Source: DSVZ01 sp964568145
GTDB taxonomy: Bacteria; Verrucomicrobiota; Verrucomicrobiia; Limisphaerales; J093
Reading direction: 5' to 3'
Assembly: GCA_964568145.1 (NCBI GenBank)
Contig: CAZMOZ010000004.1
Coordinates: 124,001 to 188,000 of the forward strand
Length of the DNA stretch: 64,000 nt
The position numbers were made by a program, and so were the translations under genes. A model generated the notes under the pieces. That model searched no databases. It was not told the DNA's origin and saw only the letters and a program-made list of their open reading frames with translations. Below, piece after piece: positions 32,078-41,771 of this stretch. The stretch's first letter is position 1. Each line of letters begins with the position of its first letter.

Positions 32078-33823
32078 ATGACTGACCCGACCGTCGAACA
32101 ACTCCAGGCGCAGATCGCGGCGCCGCAAGAACGGTTAGCCATCCTGCAATCCGGCAGTGGCGGCCAGGCGGTGGGCTCGGGTAAGGTCGCGGCCGGCGAA
32201 CGCGGCTTCGCCGTTGGCCGCGACTTCATCGGTAACATCTACCAGGGCACTCCGCCGAAGAATGATGCCGAAGCCATCGCAATCTATCGCCGGATGCTCG
32301 CGGGCACCTGCCGCCAGTTGCCCTTGCGCGGCGTCCACGTGGGGGCCAGCGATCCGACCCGCGGCGAGATGCAGATGGATCTCGACCAGGTTTACGTGAG
32401 CCTGGATACGACCGCCCAATTCCAACCGGAGGAGAAAACGTCTCCGAAAGGGCTCGCGGAAACCTCATGGCTGCAAAGACTCGCGAGCAAAATTCTACCG
32501 GGCAGCCGCCCGCAGCCGGCTGAAGACCGCCCGACCCTGCCCGGACGCGACCGCGAGGAGACCAGGCCGCTGCCGGTCTTACTGGCCGCGGCCCTGAACC
32601 GCCGCGTCGTGCTGCTCGGCGATCCCGGCTCCGGCAAGTCCACCTTCGTCAACCACCTCAGCCTTTGCCTCGCCTTGCACGGCCTGGAGCCCGCCAACCA
32701 CTGGCGCGAGGTCATTCTCCTGGCCGGCGGCAAACTGGTCTAGGTGCACGGCGACACCGACAAGCCGCTGGCGCTGGTGGGCGAGCTCTGCCCGGAGCAC
32801 GGCGCCGCCACGCCGCTGGGCTGGCAGCAAGCCTGGCTGGCGGGCGAGGTGCTGGGCGAAATGGGGCTGCCCCGCGTGCGCGAAAGCGCGCTGGGGCGCG
32901 ACTTGCTCGAACGGGTCCGGCTGCGTCTGGCGGACTTGCTCCTGGCTGGCGCGCTTGCACCGGTCGAGCGTGACAAGGCTGGCACAGTGCTGGGCAAGCT
33001 GGGCGACCTCCGCCCCGGCGTGGGCTTGGACCAGAACGGTCTGCCGGCGCTGGTGTGGCTGGATCTGCCAGGCGGGGAATTCGAGTTGGGCGCAAAGCGG
33101 GGCAAGATGGTGAAGGTGCAGCCCTTCCAACTCAGCAAGTATCCCGTCACGGTGGAGCAGTTCCGGGCTTTCCTCGACGACCCGCAGGGCTACCACGACC
33201 CGCAGTGGTGGAAGGACGGCAAAGATGCGCCGGGCATGGCGGCGTGGTGGCGGGAGAACCACGCCCAAGGGCCGGAGAACTACGACCCGGTGTTCCAGAC
33301 GCCGAACCATCCGCGCGTGGGGGTGAGCTGGTATGAAGCCACCGCCTTCTGCCGCTGGCTGACGGCGCGGCTGCGCGCCACCGGACTGCTCCGCGTTCCG
33401 AATTCCGCGTTCCGCGATGGAGAAATCCGCCTGCCCCACGAGGCCGAATGGGAACAGGCGGCGCGGTGGAACAAGGCCTTGGGCCGGGCCGACGACCGCA
33501 CCTATCCATGGGGTGAGTGCAAGGCGGGAGACCTCGCCGAGTTCTGCAACTGGCACGGGACCGGCCTCGGCCACACCAGCGCTGTGGGGTTGTTCCCGAA
33601 GGGTCAAGCCGGGAGCGGTGCGTTGGACCTGAGCGGCAATGTTTGGGAGTGGTGTGCAAGCTGGTTTGATGTAGCCCAAGATACACACGCGCTGCGAGGC
33701 GGGGCGTGGCCCTTCATCAATTACGACTTCTTGTACGCGGCCCGTCGCAGTTGTGGCCGAACTTGCTATCGTGACTCGTATTATGGTTTTAGGGTGGTCT
33801 GTGCCGGCAGGTCTACTCAATAA
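32078..33823 (+). pseudogene. NACHT-FGE (SUMF1-like) protein, probably internally deleted, with amber codon
   Basis: One frame interrupted only by TAG at 32741-32743. Part one has a short N-terminus, a Gly-rich linker (GSGGQAVGSGKVAAGERG), and a P-loop (VVLLGDPGSGKSTFVNH). The Walker B, sensor and winged-helix parts expected of a NACHT ATPase are missing: within about 20 residues of the P-loop it reads ANHWREVILLAGGKLV, which in full-length relatives (from memory) lies far downstream of the ATPase. After the TAG the same frame continues DTDKPLALVGELCP, a helical region (RESALGRDLLERVRLRLADLL), then a formylglycine-generating-enzyme-like domain (FELGAKRGKMVKVQPFQLS, YPVTVEQFRAFLDDPQGY, RLPHEAEWEQAAR, GNVWEWCASWF) ending in GFRVVCAGRSTQ. 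The part from GTG 32744 could still be made as a 359-residue FGE-like protein. Full-length relatives are bacterial NLR-like signalling or defence proteins. Confidence 0.7.
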
Positions 33824-33915
33824 GTCACAGTGGCTTTCCCTTCGCAGTTTCGCGCGCGTGGCGAGTCGGCAGAAGATACATGGCCGCGTCAGCAAGCACC
33901 TGTAGTCACCTTGAT

Positions 33916-34116
33916 TCAAACCACGTCCTCGAGGGCGTTGGAGCTACCTTCCGCAGGGGCCAGCCGTGTTCTGACGAACTGAGCCACAATGCCGATCACC
34001 ACCCGCGCCGCCTTGGCCGAAAACGCCGCCGCTCCGTAAAGCACCGCCGCCTGACCGCTGATCAGCAGGTACTCGACGCCGGCCGCCTCAAGGCTTCGGA
34101 GAAAGCTTGCGATCAT
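33916..34116 (-). pseudogene. Collapsed MNT-type nucleotidyltransferase remnant
   Basis: 66 residues starting MIASFLRSLEAAGVEYLLIS and then GQAAVLYGAAAFS. This is the N-terminus of nucleotidyltransferase-like proteins of the toxin-antitoxin/AbiEii group. The catalytic Asp-x-Asp, expected right after the GAAAFS strand, is absent; the chain jumps to AKAARVVIGIVAQFVRT, which reads like a C-terminal segment. An in-frame internal deletion is inferred. Its start overlaps the end of the 57-residue gene upstream. Confidence 0.5.
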
Positions 34117-34261
34117 GGAGCGCGCGCGGGTTCCGCAGCCGGGAACGCAGCCGCCACGAACGCCGGAGCCGCTCGCGCGGAGTCAGCCGGCGCCATTCCA
34201 CGGCCTGGAACGGACTGAGCGCGACGGCCGGGGTGATTTCGTCGGAGCGGGAGCGGGTCAT
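34088..34261 (-). CDS. Small protein (57 aa) preceding the nucleotidyltransferase remnant
   Basis: ATG 34261 opens a 57-residue frame (MTRSRSDEITPAVALSPFQA, then WRRLTPRERLRRSWRLRSRL, ending HDRKLSPKP). The pattern LSPxxAxEWRxLTPxERLRRSWxLR is one I associate with a small basic protein encoded just before nucleotidyltransferase genes in Verrucomicrobiota. It overlaps the start of that remnant by 29 nt and begins 6 nt after the icd stop, on the same strand. The function is unknown; an antitoxin or partner role is a guess from position. Confidence 0.5.
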   Translation of the reverse strand: MTRSRSDEITPAVALSPFQAVEWRRLTPRERLRRSWRLRSRLRNPRALHDRKLSPKP

Positions 34262-34267
34262 GGCCGC

Positions 34268-35584
34268 CTACATGTGCGCGATGAGATTGTCGCCGAACTC
34301 GGAGCACTTGATCTGCGTGGCGCCGTCCATGAGCCGCGCGAAGTCGTAGGTGACGCGCTTGCTGGCGATGGCGCCGTTGAGGCCCTTGAGGATGAGGTCG
34401 GCGGCCTCGGTCCAGCCCAGGTGCCGCAGCATCATCTCGCCGCTGAGGATGACCGAGCCGGGGTTGACCACGTCCTTGCCGGCGTACTTCGGCGCGGTGC
34501 CGTGCGTGGCCTCGAAGATGGCGTGGCCGGTGATGTAGTTGATGTTGCCGCCGGGCGCGATGCCGATGCCGCCCACCTGGGCCGCCAGCGCGTCGCTGAG
34601 GTAATCGCCGTTGAGGTTGAGCGTGGCGATCACGTCGAAGTCCTCCGGCCGCGTGAGCACCTGCTGGAGGGTGATGTCGGCGATGGCGTCCTTGATGACC
34701 AGGCCGGCGCCGGGCCGGCCCTCGGGAATCCGGCACCACGGGCCGCCGTCCATTTCGAGCGCGCCGAAGTATTCCCTGGCCACCTGGTAGCCCCAGTCGC
34801 GGAAGGCGCCTTCGGTGAACTTCATGATGTTGCCCTTGTGGACGAGCGTGACGGACCGGCGCTGGAATTTGATGGCGTAGCTGATGGCGCTGTGGATGAG
34901 CCGCACGCTGCCGCTGTAGCTCACCGGCTTGACGCCCACGCCCACGCGCACGTCGGTGGGGAAGTTCGCCGCGCCCACCGCCCGCCAGAACGCCTCCGCC
35001 CGGGCCGGCGTGCCGAAGCGGATTTTCTCGAACTGCTTCGGGAATTCCTTCGCCAAGAAGTCCAGGACCTTCTGCGCCTCCGGGGTGCCGGCGGCGTACT
35101 CGATGCCGGCGTAGATGTCCTCGGTGTTTTCGCGGAAGATGACCATGTCCACCTTTTCGGGGTGCTTCACCGGGCTGGGCACGCCGGTGAAGTACTGCAC
35201 CGGGCGCAGGCAGACGTACAGGTCGAGCAACTGACGGAGCGCCACGTTGAGCGACCGGATGCCCCCGCCCACCGGCGTGGTGAGCGGGCCCTTGATGCCG
35301 ACGAGGAACTCCTTGAACGCCTCGACCGTGTCGTCGGGCAGCCAGGTGTTGAACTTCTGGAAGGCGGTTTCGCCGGCGAAGACCTCCATCCAGGCGATCT
35401 GGCGCCGGCCGCCGTAGGCCCGGGCGACCGCCGCGTCAATCACGCGCTCGCTGGCGGCCCAGATGTCCGGCCCGGTGCCGTCGCCGCGGATGAACGGGAT
35501 GATGGGCTGGTCGGGGACCTGGAGTTTGCCGCCGCTGAGGGTGATCTTGCCGCCGGCGGGGACGGCGCAGGTGGTGTAAGGCAT
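34268..35584 (-). CDS. icd: Isocitrate dehydrogenase (NADP-type)
   Basis: 438 residues from ATG 35584 (MPYTTCAVPAGGK); a GTG at 35605 is the alternative. It oxidatively decarboxylates isocitrate to 2-oxoglutarate in the TCA cycle. Visible motifs are IIPFIRGDGTGPDIW, GPLTTPVGGGIRSLN (the substrate-binding loop that contains the regulatory Ser in E. coli), VIFRENTEDIYAGIE, and NLNGDYLSDALAAQVGGIG (the metal-binding Asp and NLNGDY signature). The gene is isolated, with a 770-bp repeat-rich gap upstream. Confidence 0.95.
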   Translation of the reverse strand: MPYTTCAVPAGGKITLSGGKLQVPDQPIIPFIRGDGTGPDIWAASERVIDAAVARAYGGRRQIAWMEVFAGETAFQKFNTWLPDDTVEAFKEFLVGIKGPLTTPVGGGIRSLNVALRQLLDLYVCLRPVQYFTGVPSPVKHPEKVDMVIFRENTEDIYAGIEYAAGTPEAQKVLDFLAKEFPKQFEKIRFGTPARAEAFWRAVGAANFPTDVRVGVGVKPVSYSGSVRLIHSAISYAIKFQRRSVTLVHKGNIMKFTEGAFRDWGYQVAREYFGALEMDGGPWCRIPEGRPGAGLVIKDAIADITLQQVLTRPEDFDVIATLNLNGDYLSDALAAQVGGIGIAPGGNINYITGHAIFEATHGTAPKYAGKDVVNPGSVILSGEMMLRHLGWTEAADLILKGLNGAIASKRVTYDFARLMDGATQIKCSEFGDNLIAHM

Positions 35585-36210
35585 GCTGTGTGTCGGCGAT
35601 GGCACGGTCAGGCGACGGTTTCCGCCGCCGCTCCCGCGCGGCTGCTGCGTTCAAGAGCAGCGCGTTTCTAAGAAATCAGCCGTGCGCTGGCAAGCGCGGG
35701 CCGGCGGCGGCGGTGGCTTGGGACGCATCTCAATCTTTGGGCGGCGACGTCTCCCGTCGTGGTAGCGGCAGGCTTCCAGCCTGCCGGTGAGCCGGGCTTC
35801 CACCCAGGCGGACCGGTGTGGTGCGGCTTGGACCGTGGTTTCCCAGGCGGGTTCCGGGTGGCAAGATGCCGCCCTTTACGGCAGCCAGGGATGGCTGCCA
35901 CTACTCCGCCCGCGCCAGTGCATCCCAGCCTCACCCCCGAAAAGGCGTCCGCCGCCGCCGCGCATTATTACCTGGCCAGGGAAGACCCGCTGCCGTACAG
36001 GGCGGGGTCGGATTGAAACGAAAGCCGAAGTTGGCCGTCACGCAGTGCGTCTCGCCTGCCCACAACTTCGGTTTTCGGGATTCACCTCCGTCAGCCTGGC
36101 ACAGCGCACCACGCGGTGCGGTTCGATCCGGGAGAACTGACCGGCGAGGGCGCCGGTCAGGACACGCACAGGCATGCGTGCTCCCCCGCGTCAAGTGAAC
36201 CGTTCCGGCT
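35585..36210. repeat. Long intergenic region with family B copy and a ~60-bp inverted repeat
   Basis: Family B modules occur in inverted order at 35724-35935 (CGGCAGGCTTCCAGCCTGCCG and TTTACGGCAGCCAGGGATGG). At 36018-36078 the arms CGAAAGCCGAAGTTGG and CAACTTCGGTTTTCGG form the sister of the inverted repeat at 28582-28640. The promoter of icd should lie in the first 100 bp, but I cannot place it. Confidence 0.6.
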
Positions 36211-36359
36211 GGAGCGGTTTGACTAAAGCTGTGGCCGCGTGGGGAACGCGGGCTTCAGCCCGCTTCACCGTGCGCGGGCACACGGGCGTGGAAGCGGCGT
36301 GAACGCCGCGCGCCGGAAGCGCTGGCGCAAGCGGCCACAGTTTGATTGAAAACGCTCTA
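36211..36359 (+). repeat. ~148-bp MITE-like element with terminal inverted repeats, copy 3
   Basis: It runs from GGAGCGGTTTGACTAAAGCTG to TTGATTGAAAACGCTCTA and shares the interior of copies 1 and 2 almost base for base. Its last three bases (CTA, 36357-36359) are the complement of the TAG stop of dxs, so the element abuts the coding region or was inserted at the stop codon. Confidence 0.75.
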
Positions 36360-38357
36360 GGCCGCCGCGCGGAGCCGGGCCGGGTTTTGGCCCGCGAGCG
36401 CCGCGCGCACCTTCTCCACGGTCGCTTCCGCGGTCAGGCCGTGAGCCTGGCGCAGGTGGTCCACGCTGGAGGCGTGCTCGACGAACTTGTCCGGCCAGCC
36501 CATGCGCACGACCGGCGTGGTCACGCCCCGCTCGCTGTACAGTTCGAGCACCGCGCTGCCGTAACCGCCCATCAGGACGTGGTCCTCGAGCGTGACCACG
36601 ACCTCCGCCGCCCGGCCGAAGAACTCGTGCGCGGCCTCGTCGAGCGGCTTGGTGAAGCGGGGGTTGATCAGCGCGATGTCCACGCCTTCGGCGGCCAGCG
36701 TGGTCATGGCCTGGCGAGCGAGCCGGCCCATGTTGCCCAGCGCGAAAAACGCCACCTTCGGCCCGCCGGTGCCGGCGAAGTTTTGCAGCACCTCGGCTTT
36801 GCCGATTTCGAGCAGGGCGGGTTCGTCCTTGATCCGCACGCCTTCGCCCGCGCCGCGCGGGTACCGGATGAACGCCGGATGCTGCTGGCGTGTGGCGGTG
36901 AACATCATGTCCACCAGTTCGTCCTCGTCCTTCGGGGCCATGGCGATGACATTCGGCAGGCAGCGGAGGTAGGCGATGTCGAACAGGCCGTGGTGTGTCG
37001 GGCCGTCGTTGGCGGACAGGCCGGCGCGGTCCATGCAGAAGATGACCGGCAGGTCCTGGAGGCAGACGTCGTGATGGATGCAATCGTACGCGCGCTGGAG
37101 GAAGGTCGAGTAGATGGCCACCACCGGCCGGAAGCCCATCGTGGCCATGCCGGCGGCGAAGATGACCGCGTGCTCCTCGGCGATGCCGACATCGTAGTAA
37201 CGGTCGGGCAGGGCCTGTTCGAGCGCCTTGAGCCCGGTGCCGCTGGGCATGGCGGCGGTGACGCCCACTAGGGTGTTGTCCCGCCGGCACAGCCGCACCA
37301 GCGCCTGGCCGAACACGTCCTGGTAGCTGGGCGGGCTGCCCGGCTTGCCGGGGATGATCTCGCCCGTAGCCACGTTGTACGGGCCCACGCCGTGGAACTT
37401 TTCCGGCTGCTGCTGTGCGGCCTCGTAGCCCTTGCCCTTGCGCGTGATGACGTGCAGCACCACCGGCACGTCCGCAGCCTTGGCGTATTCGAGTGATTCG
37501 ATGAGCAGCGGCAGGTCGTGGCCGTCAATGGGCCCCAGGTAGCGCAGCCCCATTTCCTCGAAGAGCAGCGTGCTGCCGAAGCCGCCGCGGCCGTCCGCGT
37601 CGGGCCCGCGCTCGCCCGGCTCCAGCGCCACCTGCGACACCGCGCCTTTGAGGGCCTCCTCCGCCTTGTGGCCGAGTTTGAGGGCGATGTCGCCGCCGCG
37701 CACCCGGCGCAGCAGACGCTCGAAGTCGCGCTGCAGCTTGGAATAGCGCGGGTGGCGGATGAGCTTGTTCAAGTAGGCCGAAATGGCGCCGACGTTCTTG
37801 GCGATGGACCATTCGTTGTCGTTGAGGATGCCGATGAACCGCTTGGTCGTGTGGGCGATGTTGTTCAGCGCCTCGTACGAAATGCCGTTGGTCAGGGCGG
37901 CATCGCCGAAGATGCACACCACGTGCTCGTCGCTGCCGCGCCGGTCGCGCGCCGCGCACATGCCCAGCGCGGCGGACAACGCGGTGCCGGCGTGCCCCGC
38001 GCCGTAGCAGTCATGCTCGCTTTCGCTGCGCAAGGCGAATCCGTTCAACCCGCCGGTGGTGCGGATGGTGTGAAAGCGGCTCTTGCGGCCGGTGAGCAGC
38101 TTGTGGACGTAGCACTGGTGGCTGACATCCCACACCAGCTTGTCCTTGGGCGTCTCGAAGACGCGGTGCAGGGCGAGGGTCAGCTCCACCACGCCCAGGT
38201 TGGGGCCCAGGTGGCCGCCGTTCTTCGAAAGCACCGTGATGAGTTCGGTGCGAATGTCCGCCGCCAGGTGGCGAAGCTGCTCGAGGGTCAGCTTGCGCAC
38301 GTGTTCGGGGCTGTCCACCATGTCCAGGTAACGGTTCATTGGCTGCGGACTACTCAT
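36357..38357 (-). CDS. dxs: 1-deoxy-D-xylulose-5-phosphate synthase
   Basis: 666 residues, slightly longer than E. coli Dxs. It condenses pyruvate and glyceraldehyde 3-phosphate with thiamine diphosphate, the first step of the MEP isoprenoid pathway. The thiamine motif reads GDAALTNG with EALNNI and LNDNEWSI downstream; the usual third Gly of GDG is Ala. The pyrimidine-binding domain (YDVGIAEEHAVIFAAGMA, with the catalytic Glu) and transketolase C-terminal domain (EDHVLMGGYGSAVLE) are complete. The start overlaps the xseB stop by 8 nt, the common xseB-dxs arrangement. The stop codon lies in the last bases of a repeat element. Confidence 0.95.
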   Translation of the reverse strand: MSSPQPMNRYLDMVDSPEHVRKLTLEQLRHLAADIRTELITVLSKNGGHLGPNLGVVELTLALHRVFETPKDKLVWDVSHQCYVHKLLTGRKSRFHTIRTTGGLNGFALRSESEHDCYGAGHAGTALSAALGMCAARDRRGSDEHVVCIFGDAALTNGISYEALNNIAHTTKRFIGILNDNEWSIAKNVGAISAYLNKLIRHPRYSKLQRDFERLLRRVRGGDIALKLGHKAEEALKGAVSQVALEPGERGPDADGRGGFGSTLLFEEMGLRYLGPIDGHDLPLLIESLEYAKAADVPVVLHVITRKGKGYEAAQQQPEKFHGVGPYNVATGEIIPGKPGSPPSYQDVFGQALVRLCRRDNTLVGVTAAMPSGTGLKALEQALPDRYYDVGIAEEHAVIFAAGMATMGFRPVVAIYSTFLQRAYDCIHHDVCLQDLPVIFCMDRAGLSANDGPTHHGLFDIAYLRCLPNVIAMAPKDEDELVDMMFTATRQQHPAFIRYPRGAGEGVRIKDEPALLEIGKAEVLQNFAGTGGPKVAFFALGNMGRLARQAMTTLAAEGVDIALINPRFTKPLDEAAHEFFGRAAEVVVTLEDHVLMGGYGSAVLELYSERGVTTPVVRMGWPDKFVEHASSVDHLRQAHGLTAEATVEKVRAALAGQNPARLRAAA

Positions 38358-38625
38358 GCGGGGTCGGATTGGCGTCGAAGGGCCGGGTCTGCAACTGGCC
38401 GGCGCCGTTCTGCTCCAGTTGCTGGATGCGGAGCTCGGCGGCGGCCAGGCGGGCCTCGCACACGCGGACCAGCTTCATGCCTTCCTCGTAGCGGGCCAGC
38501 AAGGTTTCCAGCGGCAGGTCTTCGGATTCCATGGCTTCCACCACGCGCTGCAACTTGGCCAGCGCGTCGCTGAAGCTCAGCTCCGCGGCCTCCCCGCCGA
38601 CGCCGGCCTTGGGTGTCTTCGACAT
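38350..38625 (-). CDS. xseB: Exodeoxyribonuclease VII small subunit
   Basis: 91 residues from ATG 38625 (MSKTPKAGVGGEAAELS). It carries the XseB signature: LSFSDALAKLQRVVEAMESE, DLPLETLLARYEEGMKLVR, then CEARLAAAELRIQQLEQ. It partners XseA in the single-strand-specific nuclease. XseA is not in the window. The gene overlaps dxs by 8 nt and precedes it, so the two are translationally coupled. Its length and the LPLExxLxxYExGxxL core are normal. Confidence 0.93.
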   Translation of the reverse strand: MSKTPKAGVGGEAAELSFSDALAKLQRVVEAMESEDLPLETLLARYEEGMKLVRVCEARLAAAELRIQQLEQNGAGQLQTRPFDANPTPHE

Positions 38626-38874
38626 CGCCGGGTAACATAGTGGCCGGGAACGAAGGCGTCCAGCCGATTGCCCGGCAGCGCGGCCAGCCAGTAGCGGCGG
38701 CCATCCTGGCCGCCGTGGAGGGCGGCATCCTGCCGCCCGGAACCTGCGCCGGAAGACGCCACCCGCGAGAAGCCGCCCGCGCCCCACCGCCGGGCTGGAA
38801 GCCGGCCGCCCCCGGGCAGGCGATCCTGCCCGCACGAAATTGAGCTGCACCCCCACCAGCCGGTAGCGGCGGCC
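38626..38874. repeat. Intergenic gap with a family B repeat copy
   Basis: 38691-38845 carries GTAGCGGCGGCCATCCTGG, GGGCGGCATCCTGCCGCCC, GGCTGGAAGCCGGCCGCC, and the CGCACGAAATTGAG tail in the same order as at 13660 and 30792. No gene is visible. Confidence 0.65.
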
Positions 38875-40305
38875 CTACCCGGCCGGTGGATTGCCCGGAG
38901 CGGGCGCAAGCGAAGCGCCGGCGGGGGCGCAAGGCAGGCGCAGGCGCGCCACACAGCCGCGCGCGTCGGCCCGGTTTTCCAACGTCAGGCCGCCGCTGTG
39001 GTTCTCCACGATCTGCCGGCACAGGATCAAGCCGATGCCGGAGCCCTTCTGCTTGGTGGTGAAGAACGGCACGAACAGATTCGCAGTGCTGGCCAGGCCG
39101 GTGCCGTCGTCCTCGACCGTCAGTTCGACGTGGCCGCCAGCGCGCGCCCAGGCGGCGCGCACGCCGCCGCCGACCGCGCCCGCTTCGAGCACGGCCTCGG
39201 CGCCGTTGCGCACCAGGTTGATCAGCGCCTGTTCCAGTTGATCGGCGTCGGCTGCCACCGTGCAAGGCGGTCCCGGCTGCACGCTCACCGGCACGCGGGT
39301 TTCGAGCGCGGCCACGCGTTGGATCAGCGGAGCCAGTTCGACCGGCTGGAGGCGCGGCTTGGGCAGCCGGGCGAGTTGCGCGTACGCGCCCACGAAGCGG
39401 TTGAGCGCCTCGGCGCGGCTGGCGATCACCTGCAGGCCGGCGCGCATGTCCGTCCGCCAGTCCGCCGGCAACGGCTCGCGCTGAAGCAGGCTCTCCAGGC
39501 TGCCGGCGATGGATTTCACCGGCGCGAGCGAGTTGTTCAACTCGTGGCCGAGCACGCGCACCAGCCGCTGCCAGGCGCGGGTTTCCTCCTCGCGCAACTC
39601 GCGGCTCAGGTCGGCGATCACCAGCAACGTGTGCGGCAGGCCGCCCTGCCGGAACTGCTGGCGTTGCAGCCGCCACCGGCCGGCGCCGCCCGGGAACGGC
39701 GTGTGGACGGTGCGCGGCGCCTCGCCTTCGAGGCAGTCGCCCAGCCCCAGTTCCGCGGCGGGGCGGCCCAGCAGGCGTTCGGCGGGCTGGGCCAGAAGGC
39801 GCTCGCCGGCGCGGTTCACCAGCCGCAGACAGGCGTTCGCGTCAAACGCGAACACCGCCACCTCAATCTCGGCCATCACGGTGCGCAGCAGCGCGGTGGC
39901 TTCGAGCGCCCCCAGCCGCTGATGCCGCATGGTCTCGACCAGGGCGTTGACCTCAATGAGCAGTTCGTCCAGCGCGTCGCCGCTGTAATCGCGCCGCGCC
40001 CGGAAGGAATAGTCGCCTTCGCGCAGGCCGGAGAGGATGTTGGCCACGGTTTGGAGCGGCCGGATCAGCCGTTCGCGCATGGCCCACAGTCCGCCCAGCC
40101 ACACCCCCAGCATCAAGATCGTGATGCCGACGCGCGCGGTGGTGCCCAGGTTGGTGTTCGGCAACCACGCACCGCCCCACACAAACAACGCGGCAAAACC
40201 CAGCGCCGGCAGTCCCGCCAGCACCGCCGCCAGACAGGCCCGCCGGACATGGCCCGGGCGCCGGTGCTCGGGGTGGCGGGGGAAACGGGGCGGCAAGGTG
40301 GACAT
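38875..40305 (-). CDS. Membrane sensor histidine kinase, NtrY-like
   Basis: 476 residues. Two N-terminal membrane helices (AVLAGLPALGFAALFVWGG and VGITILMLGVWLGGLWAM) enclose a very short periplasmic loop. A HAMP-like segment (RPLQTVANILSGLREGDY) and a PAS domain (about residues 135-235) follow. The dimerisation domain has the H-box LGHELNNSLAPVKS. The ATPase domain shows an N-box (LVRNGAEAV), DDGTGLAS, and KGSGIGL. The response regulator gene starts upstream (41701) and ends 31 nt before this one, so both form one operon with the regulator first. The signal is unknown; the tiny loop suggests sensing within the membrane or cytoplasm. Confidence 0.9.
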   Translation of the reverse strand: MSTLPPRFPRHPEHRRPGHVRRACLAAVLAGLPALGFAALFVWGGAWLPNTNLGTTARVGITILMLGVWLGGLWAMRERLIRPLQTVANILSGLREGDYSFRARRDYSGDALDELLIEVNALVETMRHQRLGALEATALLRTVMAEIEVAVFAFDANACLRLVNRAGERLLAQPAERLLGRPAAELGLGDCLEGEAPRTVHTPFPGGAGRWRLQRQQFRQGGLPHTLLVIADLSRELREEETRAWQRLVRVLGHELNNSLAPVKSIAGSLESLLQREPLPADWRTDMRAGLQVIASRAEALNRFVGAYAQLARLPKPRLQPVELAPLIQRVAALETRVPVSVQPGPPCTVAADADQLEQALINLVRNGAEAVLEAGAVGGGVRAAWARAGGHVELTVEDDGTGLASTANLFVPFFTTKQKGSGIGLILCRQIVENHSGGLTLENRADARGCVARLRLPCAPAGASLAPAPGNPPAG

Positions 40306-40336
40306 GGGAAACCGGGCGTGGCCGCCCGGGCCTGGC

Positions 40337-41701
<1,365 letters not shown>

Positions 41702-41771
41702 GCCGGGTCACGTGCTCGGGCGCTGCGGGCGCAGCGTAGGCGGGCCGCGGCTGGCTGCCAATCCGAATGCC

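Noticed and set aside
33824..34087. Search for a DGR template repeat or reverse transcriptase just downstream of the FGE-like domain.
   Set aside because: No second copy of the RGGAW...GFRV region with A-specific differences was seen here or elsewhere in the window, and no reverse transcriptase motif was found.
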